Origin: Apoderus coryli | Taxonomy: Eukaryota > Arthropoda > Insecta > Coleoptera > Attelabidae | NCBI GenBank assembly: GCA_911728435.2 | Contig: OU452216.1 | Span: forward strand, 1,295,981 to 1,359,980 | DNA length: 64,000 nucleotides | Direction: 5' to 3' | Shown: piece after piece, positions 33,709 through 44,149 of the stretch | Layout: every line of letters starts with the position of its first letter | How positions within the stretch are numbered: the stretch's first letter is position 1 | Made by a program: the position numbers and the translations under genes | Notes under the pieces: model-generated | Told to the model about the DNA's origin: nothing | The model's database searches: none | What the model saw: only the letters and a program-made list of their open reading frames with translations

Positions 33709-33980
33709 TGTGTGAAACTCTGCTCTGATTGCACTATTTCTCTAATGCGGGTATGTGACTTAACTTGGATATATCTCAGAATATTAACAACATTTATTTC
33801 CGAGCGACCGGAACAACTCCTTCTTTGAAATGGTCGCGGAATACTTCCACTCATTCGTAAACGATTTGCCAATCTTATAAACACATTTATAGGATCGCCT
33901 TTGCGGATATCTAAGCGCAGAGATCCTTGCAAAGCATCAAAGCATTTTTGAAGCACTCGAAATAACCGCCAACAAATCAA
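33709..33980 (-). pseudogene. Transposase-like helix-turn-helix fragment
   Basis: The frame reads FIRLANRLRMSGSIPRPFQR, then VNILRYIQVKSHTRIREI. This resembles the N-terminal helix-turn-helix domain (DUF4817 type) of insect mariner-like proteins, in which FxRLxxRLRETGS is followed by a second helix ending in TREI. No catalytic domain is attached. Confidence 0.5.
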
Positions 33981-34086
33981 ATGCTTCTTCGTTGGTAATA
34001 GGCATTTTTAGTTAAGAAAAACCAAATGTATCACAAAAGAAATAAATCCAGCCTAATTTGACAAATATACTAATTATATTTGACAT

Positions 34087-34425
34087 TAAAAATATTTATT
34101 CTCCACTTCCCTGTGAGGGGTTTTGATCATAGTATACTTCTCCAGACCTTCGACTTGCAATTGCTGAATGCATTAATTGATTGTCCTCATCTTCTGGCGA
34201 CTATAAATATTCGAGTCCCCCAATTTAATTCTCGCATTAGTTACTTATTCGAGGTTCCATTTCATCGACCCAACTATGAAGGAAGGGCGCCTGTCGACGG
34301 AGCATGCCGATGGACCAATTTTTATGACATACATAGACAATTTAATTATTTTGACGAAGATATTGATAATCTTAGGAACGGGTTGCGGAGTTACATGGAT
34401 AGAGATGTTGATCATTGACGGCCTT
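34087..34425 (+). pseudogene. LINE polyprotein C-terminal fragment
   Basis: The frame contains LLNALIDCPHLLATINIRVP, then FEVPFHRPNYEGRAPVDGACR. Many Jockey-like polyproteins end with INFxVP, xxxRTNY and a short C-terminal helix. The reverse transcriptase is not attached. Confidence 0.55.
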
Positions 34426-34541
34426 TGCTTTAGGCAAAAATATATTCAGTCATTTACATGGACAGGAAAAAGATAAAGACTTCCGGTTTTCACTGATTTC
34501 TTTATTTTTATATGCTCTTTCCATCTAGTGAATACTAATAG

Positions 34542-34757
34542 CATAGAATAATAACTATAGATAAGAAGGTTCAGTAGACGCTAAAAACGGCATCGACTTG
34601 TCGCAATCCCAGCCACATTCTGGCCCGCTACTATGTTATACTATATCTATATATATACTACTATACTATACTACAATTACAAGTGCGGCGAATTGCTTTG
34701 TCGACAGAGAGATAAAACGTTCCGACACGAAGTGAAGTAACTGTATATTAAACTGTG
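34542..34757. mobile_element. 216-bp insertion with CTAATAG target duplication
   Basis: CTAATAG at 34535-34541 and 34758-34764 flanks an insert that splits the piggyBac-like sequence, which is continuous at 25665-25680. The end of the insert is similar to 31100-31190. A 7-bp duplication (8 with one mismatch) would suit a hAT MITE or a SINE; class not settled. Confidence 0.5.
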
Positions 34758-34884
34758 CTAATAGTGCCATTTGATTTCTTTCTAAGCAAATTGACAAAAT
34801 CAGAAACATTGTTGTATAGCTCTATCTATCGGATATGTATAAAAATAAATATAATCACCAATACTTTTTTGATACTGTCAATCA

Positions 34885-35162
34885 TCACCTTTATACTGAG
34901 CCTAATTTTATTAAAATCAGACCATCCATAAGAAACTTAGAAAACATTTTACAAACCAATATTCTTCCGCTCCTGCACCATTTATTTAAGATAGGAAAAA
35001 AAGGTTTTTATGAAAAAGTTTTAGAATTGTAGTTAGATCATCCTCATTAAGTTTAACACTTACGTAATATAAGTATATTTTTAAGAACAGTGTTTTTCAA
35101 TTGGGAGTTAGATTTACGCCCTCTAGCGGACATTTTAGGAAACTAAAATTATTTTCCAGCGA
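34885..35162 (+). repeat. Inverted repeat arm, pairs with 32070-32352
   Basis: The reverse complement of 32070-32352 with small indels. The frame at 34835-35032 is this arm read through and is not a gene. Confidence 0.65.
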
Positions 35163-35570
35163 TTCCCCTTATCCGCTTTTACTAAAAAAAAATATTCCTA
35201 AAACCTTAACATGATTAGTTTTCGAGATAGAGCCGGAGTCCTTACTCTACACTCGGTACATAATGATGTAAATTAAATTAATAATAATTTTATCTGTTTT
35301 CAGCAGTATTTTGTATATAAATAGTTGATTAATTTTTGAATAAAATCAGATTCAATCAAAAATTGTCTCGTAATTTAAATCTTCGTAAAATCCATCACTG
35401 TTGCACAAGTTACCTTTATGTCTAGTAGGGAAGTGAAACTACTCTTCCTAACAGTGTTTCTTAACCAAAAATAGTACCAGTGCTGTGGTATTAATAATAT
35501 TGTCGCAGGTACTTCGTCTAGTGGCATTATTATTAATATGTTCTCCATAATGGATATAAATCGTCAAGAT
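35163..35570. other. No recognisable feature
   Basis: AT-rich sequence between an inverted-repeat arm and the truncated LINE. No exon or TE end is identified. Confidence 0.4.
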
Positions 35571-36440
35571 ACCATATGTCATCTGGTGTTCCGCAAGGGT
35601 CGAATCTGGGCCCATTATTGTTTTTAATTTTTATAAATGACTTAGCCGGACTACTGAATTGTCAGAGAATGCTCTTTGCGGACGATATGAAAATATTTAA
35701 TTCCGTTAATAATTTTGACGATTGTAATCGTTTGCAGCGTGATATGGATTTGGTTCAATGCTGGTGTGAGGAAAACAGACTGAACTTGAACTCTTCGATT
35801 TCAAATCGTCCAGTGTCCTTTAAGGATCTTGGTGTGACCTTTGATAAGCTTGTTTCAGCCGATAGACATATAAATAACATAATTCTGAGTGTATCTAGGT
35901 CTTATGGCTACATTGTAAAAAATTCCAGATCCTTTGAAAATATGGGTACAATAAAAACCTTATACTATGCTTATGTCAGGTCAAAGCTGGAATACTGCTC
36001 TTTAATATGGTTTTCATATTATAACTGTTACAATGTTTCTGTTGAGAGAGTTCAGCGTAAGTTCTTAAAATACTTATGTTTCAAAACTGATGGATCATAT
36101 CCCGAAAGAGGAATAGAGTATGACATCTTGGTAACAAGATGTCAAATGCAAAGTTTAGAATTAAGACGAAAAATTCATGCAGTAAAATTCCTTTTTAATA
36201 TATTGCATAGTAAGATTGATTGCGCTGAACTCTTGCAAAAGTTGTATTTTTTGGTACCAAGGCAAAATTCGAGATCTTCTAATTTATTTTATAACGACTG
36301 CCCTAGGACCAATTTGTTGATGAAGTCGTTTGTCTACACAATGTGTCAGACATATAACTTTATAAGCGATGAGAGTGATATTTTTTTGGATCACTTAATT
36401 ACTGTTTTAGGTGTTTTGAATGCACATTTAAGTTGAATAT
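35571..36440 (+). pseudogene. LINE reverse transcriptase, 5' truncated
   Basis: Opens at the SGVPQGSNLGPLLFLIFIND block, then the catalytic LFADDMKIF, a thumb region with KLEYCSLIW and VERVQRKFLKYL, and the C-terminal tail LVPRQNSRSS with PRTNLLM. A short in-frame deletion follows NRLNLN compared with the relative at 29230-29370. 286 codons are open without a stop. The 3' end has GAGCAATAAAGC and (TTA)n up to about 36570. Same family as 27487-30070. It lies in the host intron on the opposite strand. Confidence 0.8.
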
Positions 36441-36852
36441 ACCTATGATGTTTCTTTCTTTCTGTTTCGGTTTATTTGTATTGTTATTATTAAGATTAAG
36501 TAATTTTTTAAAATTGCTCTCTAAATGGATTTTCTGTTGAGCAATAAAGCAATTATTATTATTATTATTATAACCCCGTCTGGTGATCGGGTTGTTACTA
36601 TCCTAACAAAGCATTCCCGCTGCTCTCAGCCATTCAAGGAAGAGCAAAGTAATCTTCAGAGGGCATAAAACTGACCACCCTTCGAATACATGCAACATGC
36701 TATAATCGTGATTCGAGAATAGATCCCAAGGGATTTATTTCCATTTATTTTATAAGCTAATTAAAAACCTGAGGTAACGCCCTGTTTGTGTTAAGTTAAA
36801 GGTGTTTAAGTTAAAGGTGTTTAAATAAAATATAGTGGTTACACATACTTAC
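36441..36852. other. LINE 3' end and intron sequence
   Basis: LINE 3' UTR and (TTA)n to about 36570, then intron without a recognised element. TTTAAGTTAAAGGTG is tandemly doubled near 36800-36825, close to the donor of the next exon. Confidence 0.4.
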
Positions 36853-37394
36853 ATTATTCGCTATTGTTGGCATCTCCTTCTGAGAAACAGTCATTGTTTT
36901 GTTCTCATCCAAAACAATGTCATCTGAGAATTGGCGGCAATTACTATCAATTGCTTTAAACTGAGATCCTTGAGAACAGCGATTATTTTGATCACCATCC
37001 ATTTGACTCATTACGTTTGGCATCTCTTCGACTACACTCATGTCCACATGGTGTTCAACTTCTTCTTTTTGTACCATATTTGAATCATTAATATCAGTTT
37101 GTGAATTTTGAGTTGAGTTACAAGACATACACGTTTTAGAAGAATTCGAGCGCAATTTCGGTTTTAAAAATTTGCTCTTCATTAATTGGAATCCCTTTAA
37201 GCGATTAGCTTTTTCTGATGGGGATTTTTTGTGTTCGCTTTGTAAAACGGACATCGTGTTTGATTCAACATTCAGTTTCACAAACTTATTTGGTATATCA
37301 ATCGAAATATTTTGGTTTTGTAATATGCGAACTTTACTGGACGAACCACTATCGTCACTAGTTTTAAGGAATCGTTTTTCATTTGATTGTTTGT
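36853..37394 (-). CDS. Host gene, long internal exon of about 180 codons
   Basis: The acceptor AAAATTTTCAG precedes 37394, and the donor GTAAGTATG begins at 36852. 542 nt, open in one frame only; it enters in phase 1 and leaves in phase 0, matching the next exon at 31772. The product is hydrophilic: SDDSGSSSK, then a lysine-rich stretch (LKGFQLMKSKFLKPK), a cysteine pair (CMSC), and an acidic, serine- and glutamine-rich C-terminal part (QKEEVEHHVDMSVVEEMP). Probably a disordered region of a larger protein. No domain is recognised. Codon use and composition differ from the TE frames around it. Confidence 0.8.
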
Positions 37395-37756
37395 CTGAAA
37401 ATTTTAAAATTATACAGTCACTAGTTCAGCAGAATTAAGGATCGAAAAAGGCTCAAAGGTGGTAGAATTTAGAGATAAATTCAATTGTTCTAGTAGGCGG
37501 TGAATTTAACATTTGTTAATGATTTGATTTGTATTTTCCAGTGGAATGATATAATTTTGAAATTTAAATGTATTACGTGAAAGGTAAGTGACAAAAAAAT
37601 CACAAAAATATTACTTTTACACTTAAATAAATATGAGGCACAATTCGTGCCTCGGAGATAATAGTTTATTTAGTAGCAAATAACAATAAAATTATTTTGA
37701 AATTGAAATGAAAGTCTGAATGCACAAATTGAATTTATTAAATTACACGTCAGGCC

Positions 37757-37803
37757 AGACATGTCTCGAGGACACACATACCCATCATCAGTGGTAAAAT
37801 AAT
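37757..37803 (-). ncRNA. Degenerate hammerhead-like motif of Penelope type
   Basis: The minus strand reads CCACTGATGATGGG, then TGTGTGTCCTCGAGACATG. The core CTGATGA is intact, but GAAA has become GAGA and stem II has mismatches. The layout fits the terminal repeats of Penelope-like elements. Confidence 0.5.
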
Positions 37804-37919
37804 ATTAAATTATAAATAATGCATTCTAAAGAACCCTTCATCAAATTGACTGATTTGCTTTCATCGACGCCTATGGTACATACATTTTTTGTATTTTTAA
37901 CACCAATTCAACTATTTAA

Positions 37920-38060
37920 AAGGCTAAATATCATTTTTACAGTCTAATTTTTTTACCCTTTTCCTACTATTTATGAACGCCTATGTAAACAAGTTTTTAT
38001 ATGCTGCATTTTGTAGGTTATCTTATATCAAAACTATAATATATAATTAGCCAATTTTCT
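37920..38060 (+). repeat. Dispersed repeat also at 45041-45190
   Basis: Shares TTTTTACAGTCTAATTTTTT, CTATTTATGAACGCCTATGT and GCTGCATTTTGTAGGTTAT with 45050-45190, where the same sequence starts a degenerate tandem array. Class unknown. Confidence 0.55.
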
Positions 38061-38770
38061 CGTATGTTTGGGCAATATATATACAATGTGTCCACGGATA
38101 GAGTTTGGAAGAGGAAAAACTTTTTATTTGTAGATTTAGAAGAAAAAGTAATTCGCTATAAAAACGCCTGCTTGTGTCGAAACTACAATTTACGATATTC
38201 TTGTAGAGGATTCAGACTGCTTTGCATCTCATTTACCATATTCTGCACACTGTAATAAACGTTCATGTTAGATTTATGATGGAAATAACCGAAAATACTG
38301 ATACTGCGGTACAGTTCGGTACCGTGTGGGGTATACCGGGTGGGGTATACCGGGTGGTTAAGTTTTGAAAACGGAAACTTATGAAGCAGACAAAGAACCA
38401 TAAAATAATATCAGTTTGTAATACAAACTATATTCGATAAATGCTTCATTACAAAGATACACCTTTCTACGTAAAAAATATTATTTTACTTCTACCAGTG
38501 GAGTGCGTACGACCACATCTTCGAGCAATTAATAAAATGGTACGCCACTGTTGTTTTTTTAAGTAAAAATTATTTCTGGAATCCTTGTTCAATTTACTCC
38601 TCACTTTTCTTCGTTCGACACATCGTTTGCCAGTAAAATATTAAAATTCTTTAAGCAACTGCAATTCAAACAAATTTCAAACTGTCGTAGTATGTCATGA
38701 AAAAAATAAAACTCTTACTGTCAGTGTTTTTCATTTTATTATGACAGTTAATTGAATTGTCTGGTAATTT
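38061..38770. other. No gene; short repeats
   Basis: ACAATGTGTCCACGGATAGA near 38086 resembles a MITE end. GTGGGGTATACCGG is tandemly doubled at about 38322-38355. The small frames in both directions here have no recognised motif. Confidence 0.35.
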
Positions 38771-39730
38771 AATTTATTTATTTATTCAAGGGCCAAGTCC
38801 ATTATTACAATACGAAAATAAAAAAAAAAGTAAGCATGACAATCACCAAACCAATGCTCAATACTGATGGCAAAGCAGTTGTGAAAATCTGATATTAAAA
38901 GCCGCCTCCCCAGGAACTCGTTAGTCGGAGAGAAAAAGTCTAGTTCCAGACTTGAACATTGACTGGCCAAACGACATGCCCTAGGATAAAGCTCCCCTGG
39001 CATAATTTGTCCGGTAATATACTTCACGAAATACATGAGTCGCCCTAACAGCTCTGAGAAGAACATGGAGCCCAATCTGTGAGAGCAAGATAGATGAATT
39101 AATGATTTTGTAAAAGATGCTAAGGTCTCTCACGCTCCTACGCGATGCCAACGTCTTCAATCTCATCTCCTCCATCAGTGCATCCTAATTGTAGACATGG
39201 TCAACAGGTGGAAACGGTGCTTGAGTCCTCTCGATATGAGCACATGACAGACATAGAAGGGGCTCCAAACCATAGATGGGCACTCTTGATGAGGTCTGAC
39301 AAGCGATGTATATATGGAAAGCATTGCTCTATGTCATTAATAAATAGGTTGAACAATTATGGGCCCAAGTAGGAACCTCCAGGAACACCGGAAGTGACTT
39401 TCACCGGCCTAGAACAAAACTCATCAGTCGGATAACCTGAGTCATACTTGACAGGTAGCTCTCCAACCAGGAAAGCAAGGAATCTACCACCCCTGCACCT
39501 GACAGCTTATGAACGAGAAGACCGTGGTTGATGCGATCAAAAGCCTTGGAGAAGTCGGTATATAATGTATGAATTTGATCACCCCTTTCTAACGCCCGAG
39601 ACAAGAAATCCGTGAACTCGAGAAAATTGGGCTCTGTGGATTTACCGGATTGAAAACCATATTGCTCGTCTATAATAGATGGACTCAAGGCAGGTGCCAG
39701 TGACAAGATTTTCAAAGAGCTTCGGAATGC
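38771..39730 (-). pseudogene. LINE reverse transcriptase, decayed
   Basis: On the minus strand: EQYGFQSGKST, the palm motif LYTDFSKAFDRINH (near 39580-39540), then VTSGVPGGSYLGP in a shifted frame near 39400. The C-terminal part (LKTLASRRSVRDLSIFYKI, then YYRTNYARGA) is in two further frames down to about 38800. The catalytic FADD block is missing. The 3' end is an (AAAT)n-like tail at 38766-38790 (reversed). Confidence 0.7.
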
Positions 39731-39940
39731 TACTAAGAATGCACATAGCTCTTCGATCGGGGAACAATCAACCCCGTATACATAGTGTCGAATTTGCCAT
39801 TAAAAACGACCTAATTAGTTATTTGGACGAACTATCATACCATCTGACATAAATAAGAGGTTGATGATTTGTCGTCGCAAACTAAGAATGTCCGGATGCT
39901 ACATCAGAGCTTCCTACCATGCCACTAAGGCCCCTCTCCA
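39731..39940. other. No recognisable feature
   Basis: A short stretch between two oppositely oriented LINE remnants. Confidence 0.3.
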
Positions 39941-41460
39941 CAGAGCCTCAACCCACTGCAAACCAGGGATGGCTTCCGTCTTTTAAGGGATTGCACGTCA
40001 ATATGTTCCCGGTGGAAGGAACAGTTTCAGGAAGTCCTAAAGAGTGACACTAATGTCGACAATGCAACACTCGGTTGCCACATAGACCAACCCAACAACA
40101 CTTGCGAGATGTACCTGCACTGCAAGAAGTTGAAAGAACTATTCGGTAACTTAAAACCATAAATCAGCTGGCTCTAATGGCATCTGCCTGAGCTTTTTGA
40201 AGAACGAACCGAAACCGTGCTGAAATGCGAGATGTCTCAATTGACACTATATTTAAAGAAAAGGGGGATAGGTCCGTATGTGGAAACTATCGTGGCATCT
40301 CTCTCCTCTGCATCGCCTGAAATGTTCTTGCAAGAATTGTGTCCAATCGTCGTCTCCCATTCTCGGAAGGGTGCTTACCGGAAACCCAATGTGGTCGATA
40401 TTTAGTGCCAGACAAATACAGGAAAAGTCACGGGAACAAAATCATCCTCTATACATGGGTTTTATAGACCTTGTCAAGGCGTTCGACTCCGCTATCCGTG
40501 GGGCTCTGTGGAGGATATTGAAGATCAACGGATGTCGCCGGAAATTCATCCGGATACTGCGACTCCTTCAGGATAATATGAAAACAGCATTTCTCAACAA
40601 CAGCGGACGGGGAGAGACCTTTCCAATAACAACTGGTGTAAAGCAGGGTTGTGTCATTGCACCGACCTTGTTTTTGATGTTTGTTGTTCAACTTGTTAAG
40701 AATGAACCGGGGGAATAGAGATCGTCTACAGATTTGATAGCGGTTGACTCTTCAACCTTCGTAGACTGCAAGCTGGGACGAAGATCGTATCCACATCAGT
40801 CATTGAGCGAATGACAATGTAGTCCTAGCTGATACAGAAGAGGATCTTCAATATATACTAAATGCATTTAACAGCGCATACAAGAGTCTTGATCTGAATA
40901 TATTTAGATCTAATCATTATAATGAAAACACAGAGTCTCTACCAGCTTGCACCAAACACTGTGGCGATCCCACCACATATTCGAGTTAACAGAGACAGAC
41001 TTCAGAACATAGAGTTTATCTTACATCGGCAGCATTCTCGCGGCGAACACAAGTATCGATGAGAACCTGAAACAACTAGCACTGAGGCGATTGTCACGCA
41101 CCAGCTGCCATGGACTGGTCACGTAATCCGAATGCCAACGGAACGCCACCCGAAGAGAATACTTTATTCACAGCTTAAGGTCGGCTCATAAAATCAGGAA
41201 CGACACCAAAAGAGGTACAAAGATGGCTTAGATGTGAAGAACAACTGGGAGCTGATCGCGGACGATCGACCGATATACCATTTACGAGAGCCATAAAGTT
41301 TTTGAAGAGCAGCGCGACGACAAGCGAATGCGAAGAGAGAGCATCCAAAGGAGAGAGAACGCATCTGTGATACAGCGCACCTGCAACAGCCGGTGAACAA
41401 CAGAAATCCCTGAGTTGGAGTAATTCATAGCCGCTAGCGAGTGATGATGATGTCATTAGG
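39941..41460 (+). pseudogene. LINE of a second family, decayed
   Basis: In several frames: CSRWKEQFQEVL, then the GNYRGISLLCIA block near 40280-40320, ARQIQEKSREQNHPLYMGFI followed by DLVKAFD, then ITTGVKQGCVIAPTLF near 40630-40670, and a C-terminal tail WTGHVIRMPTERHPKRILY near 41110-41170. The catalytic FADD region is lost to frameshifts. It is less AT-rich than its surroundings. The KQGCVxAPTLF and GHVxRM motifs set it apart from the Jockey-like copies; RTE-like or CR1-like is possible. Confidence 0.7.
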
Positions 41461-41826
41461 CATCATTTTTAAAGCAAAACCAGATGGCATAATAAAAAGT
41501 TTAATTAAATGCTAAGGAAAAATATTTCTCATATGATGCGTACTTTCTGTGCGACACTGCATAAATAAAAAAAATTGATAACAATAAATCTGAAATATTC
41601 ATCAAATTATACACCGTCGGTTCAAAAGTTAGAATCGAAGATGTAAATTGTTGCGTACAACCTTGGGGTTATACATATATTCGTTAGGAGAAATTTGGTT
41701 TAGGAATATCACAAACTATACTTATTAGAAGCTCCCCAATCCGTTTCCAGATTTATGTCACAAACTTCACCGGACAGCCTATATAAATATTATAGTACGT
41801 ACTAATCTTATAATTAATACATACAC
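41461..41826. other. Intron sequence, no recognised element
   Basis: AT-rich. I see no exon or TE end between the LINE tail and the host exon. Confidence 0.35.
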
Positions 41827-41951
41827 TTGTATACAAGGTTTAATGTTGTGCAGTTGCTTCTCAATGAATTCGATGGTTTGATCGGTTCGTAAATTATCCA
41901 ACTTATTTCGACTAATTTCGCTCTCCAGCCATTTACAGGAACTTTTCAAAC
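41827..41951 (-). CDS. Host gene, upstream internal exon
   Basis: The acceptor ATATTTCTAG precedes 41951. Only one frame is open (LKSSCKWLESEISRNKLDNL, then TDQTIEFIEKQLHNIKP). The donor is less certain: GTGTAT at 41826 would leave phase 0, which does not fit the next exon. GTATAC a few bases earlier leaves phase 1, which does fit 37394. Alternatively a small exon lies between. Helical, charged product; family not recognised. It needs one carried-over base at its 5' end, as supplied by the candidate exon at 43022-42973. Confidence 0.6.
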
Positions 41952-42039
41952 CTAGAAATATGTAAATACATTATTTTATTATATCCCGTAATATGTATAG
42001 ATATTTATACATGTTTCAGTCTTGACGATTTCAGCATTT

Positions 42040-42290
42040 CTATAAATAAAGCCTAACATTTCTACATGCCTTCTGGACCACATTTTCTATATGATACCCA
42101 AATGTGATATTTTTATCGCTAAGCTTTGACAAGACTTTCTCCTTCGACATTCTACTTAATATTGGGACTAAGTCGATTGATATAGCAGGAGTAAAATAAG
42201 ATTTAAGAGGGCGTTTACACAATCTAAGACTGAAGATAGTATTTTACTAATTTTAAAGTCGTCAGCATTCATTATGGAGTCAGCATGAAT
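42040..42290 (-). pseudogene. LINE reverse transcriptase fragment
   Basis: The minus strand reads NADDFKISKILSSVLDCVN, around the catalytic FADD position, then after frame breaks FGYHIENVVQKACRNV, as in the region downstream of the palm of Jockey-like enzymes. Heavily decayed. Confidence 0.5.
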
Positions 42291-42972
42291 AAAATTGTGT
42301 CCAATGCCATAAATTAAGTGATCAGACAATAATAAATTGATTTAATAAAAATCGATTAACCATCATGATATACAGGATGTACGGAAATGACGTGTACAAC
42401 ATTCCTTGGCCGAAAATATTATGATTTTGGTCAACTTATCTATATACAAAATTGCGTGGTTTGGGCACTAGAGGGCTTTAAAAGTGAATATTTTTTGTAC
42501 GTTTTTTCAAATAAATCGAAAAATATTTGATAGATTTAATTCATTTTTAGATACACGTTTGCACCAATAAACTACAGTTTTTTATTGAAGAAACTCCAAT
42601 TACAAGGTGTTTAAAAGCTTAGTCACAATAACTTATCTACCTATAGTTTTTTGTAACTTTCGTATAATCAATACCAGGTTTTTTCTGTGAATAGTTCATT
42701 TTATTTAGAAACTATTTACTTTCTTACAAAATTTTAGTTTGTCAAACAGTTTAGAGATAAAATAGTATATTGTGCAACAAACATGAAATTACATATATTT
42801 CCCACGAGTATGATCGTTGGCAGCATGAGCCGCAGACGAGTGCTGCAAATCATACGAGTAGGACATGGTCATTTCATGTAAGTTTCACACTATACTTTTT
42901 CTACGACTGTTTTAATGCTTTTGAATAAATTTAACATAATTTTTAGGAAAATATTTGTTTTTCGAAACTTAC

Positions 42973-43022
42973 CCTTGTTAGCGTATAAGCCTAAATACGA
43001 TAAATTAGAAGTATTAAATTGA
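42973..43022 (-). CDS. Candidate further exon of the host gene
   Basis: 50 nt with acceptor CCACCTAG and donor GTAAGTTTCG. One frame is open (FNTSNLSYLGLYANK) and it ends in phase 1, exactly what the exon at 41951 needs. Against it: it lies in the centre of a long-TIR element. It could be a captured exon, or the two arms could be independent insertions around a host exon, or it is chance. Confidence 0.35.
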
Positions 43023-43027
43023 CTAGG

Positions 43028-43285
43028 TGGTGTTAAACTATATCCACTATCACTGTTTATGTGTTTTGAAATTAGCGAAATACTTAATTATAATTATTAT
43101 TAATTATAAATACCAAAACTGTCAATTTGGTGTTTGTATTTTCGGCGTTGCTATGGTGTTAAACTATATTCACTATCACTGTTTATGTGTTTTGAAATTA
43201 GCGAAATACTTAATTATAATTATTATTAATTATAAATACCAAAACTGTCAATTTTGTGTTTGTATTATCGGCGTTGCTATGGTGA
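43028..43285 (+). repeat. 126-bp tandem repeat, two units
   Basis: Units start at TGGTGTTAAACTATAT, 43028 and 43154, and a partial third start lies at 43280 (period 126 both times). The units differ at only a few bases, so the duplication is recent. Because 126 is a multiple of three, a frame runs through both units; it is not a gene. Confidence 0.85.
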
Positions 43286-43329
43286 TTTATCATGCCCGCC
43301 GCTACTTTGGCATTACCAGGAAAGTTTAT

Positions 43330-43402
43330 CCGTGCGTAATATTTCCCACTACTTGCTAGGTACCTAGTGGGAAATATTATTACGCACGGGTAAATGTTAA
43401 AC
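43330..43402. repeat. Imperfect hairpin
   Basis: CCGTGCGTAATATTTCCCAC on the left and GTGGGAAATATTATTACGCACGG on the right, around CTTGCTAGGTACC. A small palindrome inside the long-TIR element. Confidence 0.6.
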
Positions 43403-43404
43403 AG

Positions 43405-43545
43405 CATTACAATGTACTACATTTTCAAATCATGATTGAACATATAATAAAGGCATTTAAAGACAGTCCTAGAAAAAAATATTTTCTAAATCGCTGCAAG
43501 CCTGAAGAAAAAGACGAAATTCTAAACCCAAATCAGGTTAAATGA
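43405..43545 (+). other. Coding-like stretch, plus strand
   Basis: 46 codons open after an ACAG acceptor-like site, with a basic and acidic mix (IIKAFKDSPRKKYFLNRC, then PEEKDEIL), ending at a possible CAG-GTTAAA donor. It looks more like a protein than the surrounding AT-rich sequence, but no family is recognised. Confidence 0.35.
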
Positions 43546-44149
43546 AATTACAATAATATCATCTTTTTGTATTTGTCAAAGTACTCATAACCATCTTTTA
43601 ATAAATACTTTGTGCTAAGTTACAATAATTATTAAGTACTGATTCAGGCATGTAGGAATTTAGAAAATATTTTGTTACCTGTAAACTGTTTGACAAACTA
43701 AAATTTTGTCAGAGAGTAAATAGTTTCTGAATAAAATGAACTATTCACAGAAAAAAACTGGTATTGATTATACGAGGGTTACAAAAAATATGGGTAGATA
43801 AGTTATTGTGACTATAAGCTTTGAAACACCCTGTAATTCTAGAAATTGGAGTTTCTTCAATAAATAACTGTAGTTTATTGGTGCAAACGTGTATCTAAAA
43901 AATGAATTAAATCCACAGATCTAGAAAAGTTTCTAAATCTGTGATTAAATCTATCAAATATTTTTCGAATTATTTGAAAAAACGTAAAAAAAATATTCAC
44001 ATTTAAAGCCCTCTAGTGCCCAAACCACGCAATTTTGTATATAGTAAGTTGACCTAAATCATCATATTTTCGGCCAAAGAATTTGTGCTGTTCCATTGTA
44101 CACGTCATTTCCGGACACCCTGTATAAAAAGAAAAATTGAATAACATAA

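Larger units (their letters stand above)
34052..34884 (+). repeat. piggyBac-related fragments with two internal insertions
   Basis: Pieces at 34052-34086, about 34430-34541 and 34758-34884 follow, in order, the sequence of 25490-25800. They are separated by a LINE tail (34087-34425) and by a 216-bp insert (34542-34757) that duplicates CTAATAG. Confidence 0.6.
42371..44124. mobile_element. Long-TIR mariner-like element, non-autonomous, 1754 bp
   Basis: Flanked by TA on both sides. The arms 42371-42756 and about 43690-44124 are reverse complements (left TACAGGATGTACGGAAATGA, right end TCATTTCCGGACACCCTGTA) and contain GCCCTCTAGTGCCCAAACCA and TGGTGCAAACGTGTATCTAA. No transposase is left in the 0.9-kb centre. 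Instead it holds a 126-bp tandem repeat, a hairpin and short coding-like stretches on both strands. The organisation matches the transposase-bearing element at 48413. Confidence 0.75.

Noticed and set aside
37540..37583. Plus-strand exon-like stretch between TATTTTCCAG and GTAAGTGAC
   Set aside because: All three frames contain stops; at best a non-coding exon, with nothing to join it to.
43027..43359. 110-codon frame
   Set aside because: Produced by a 126-bp tandem repeat whose length is a multiple of three; not a coding sequence.
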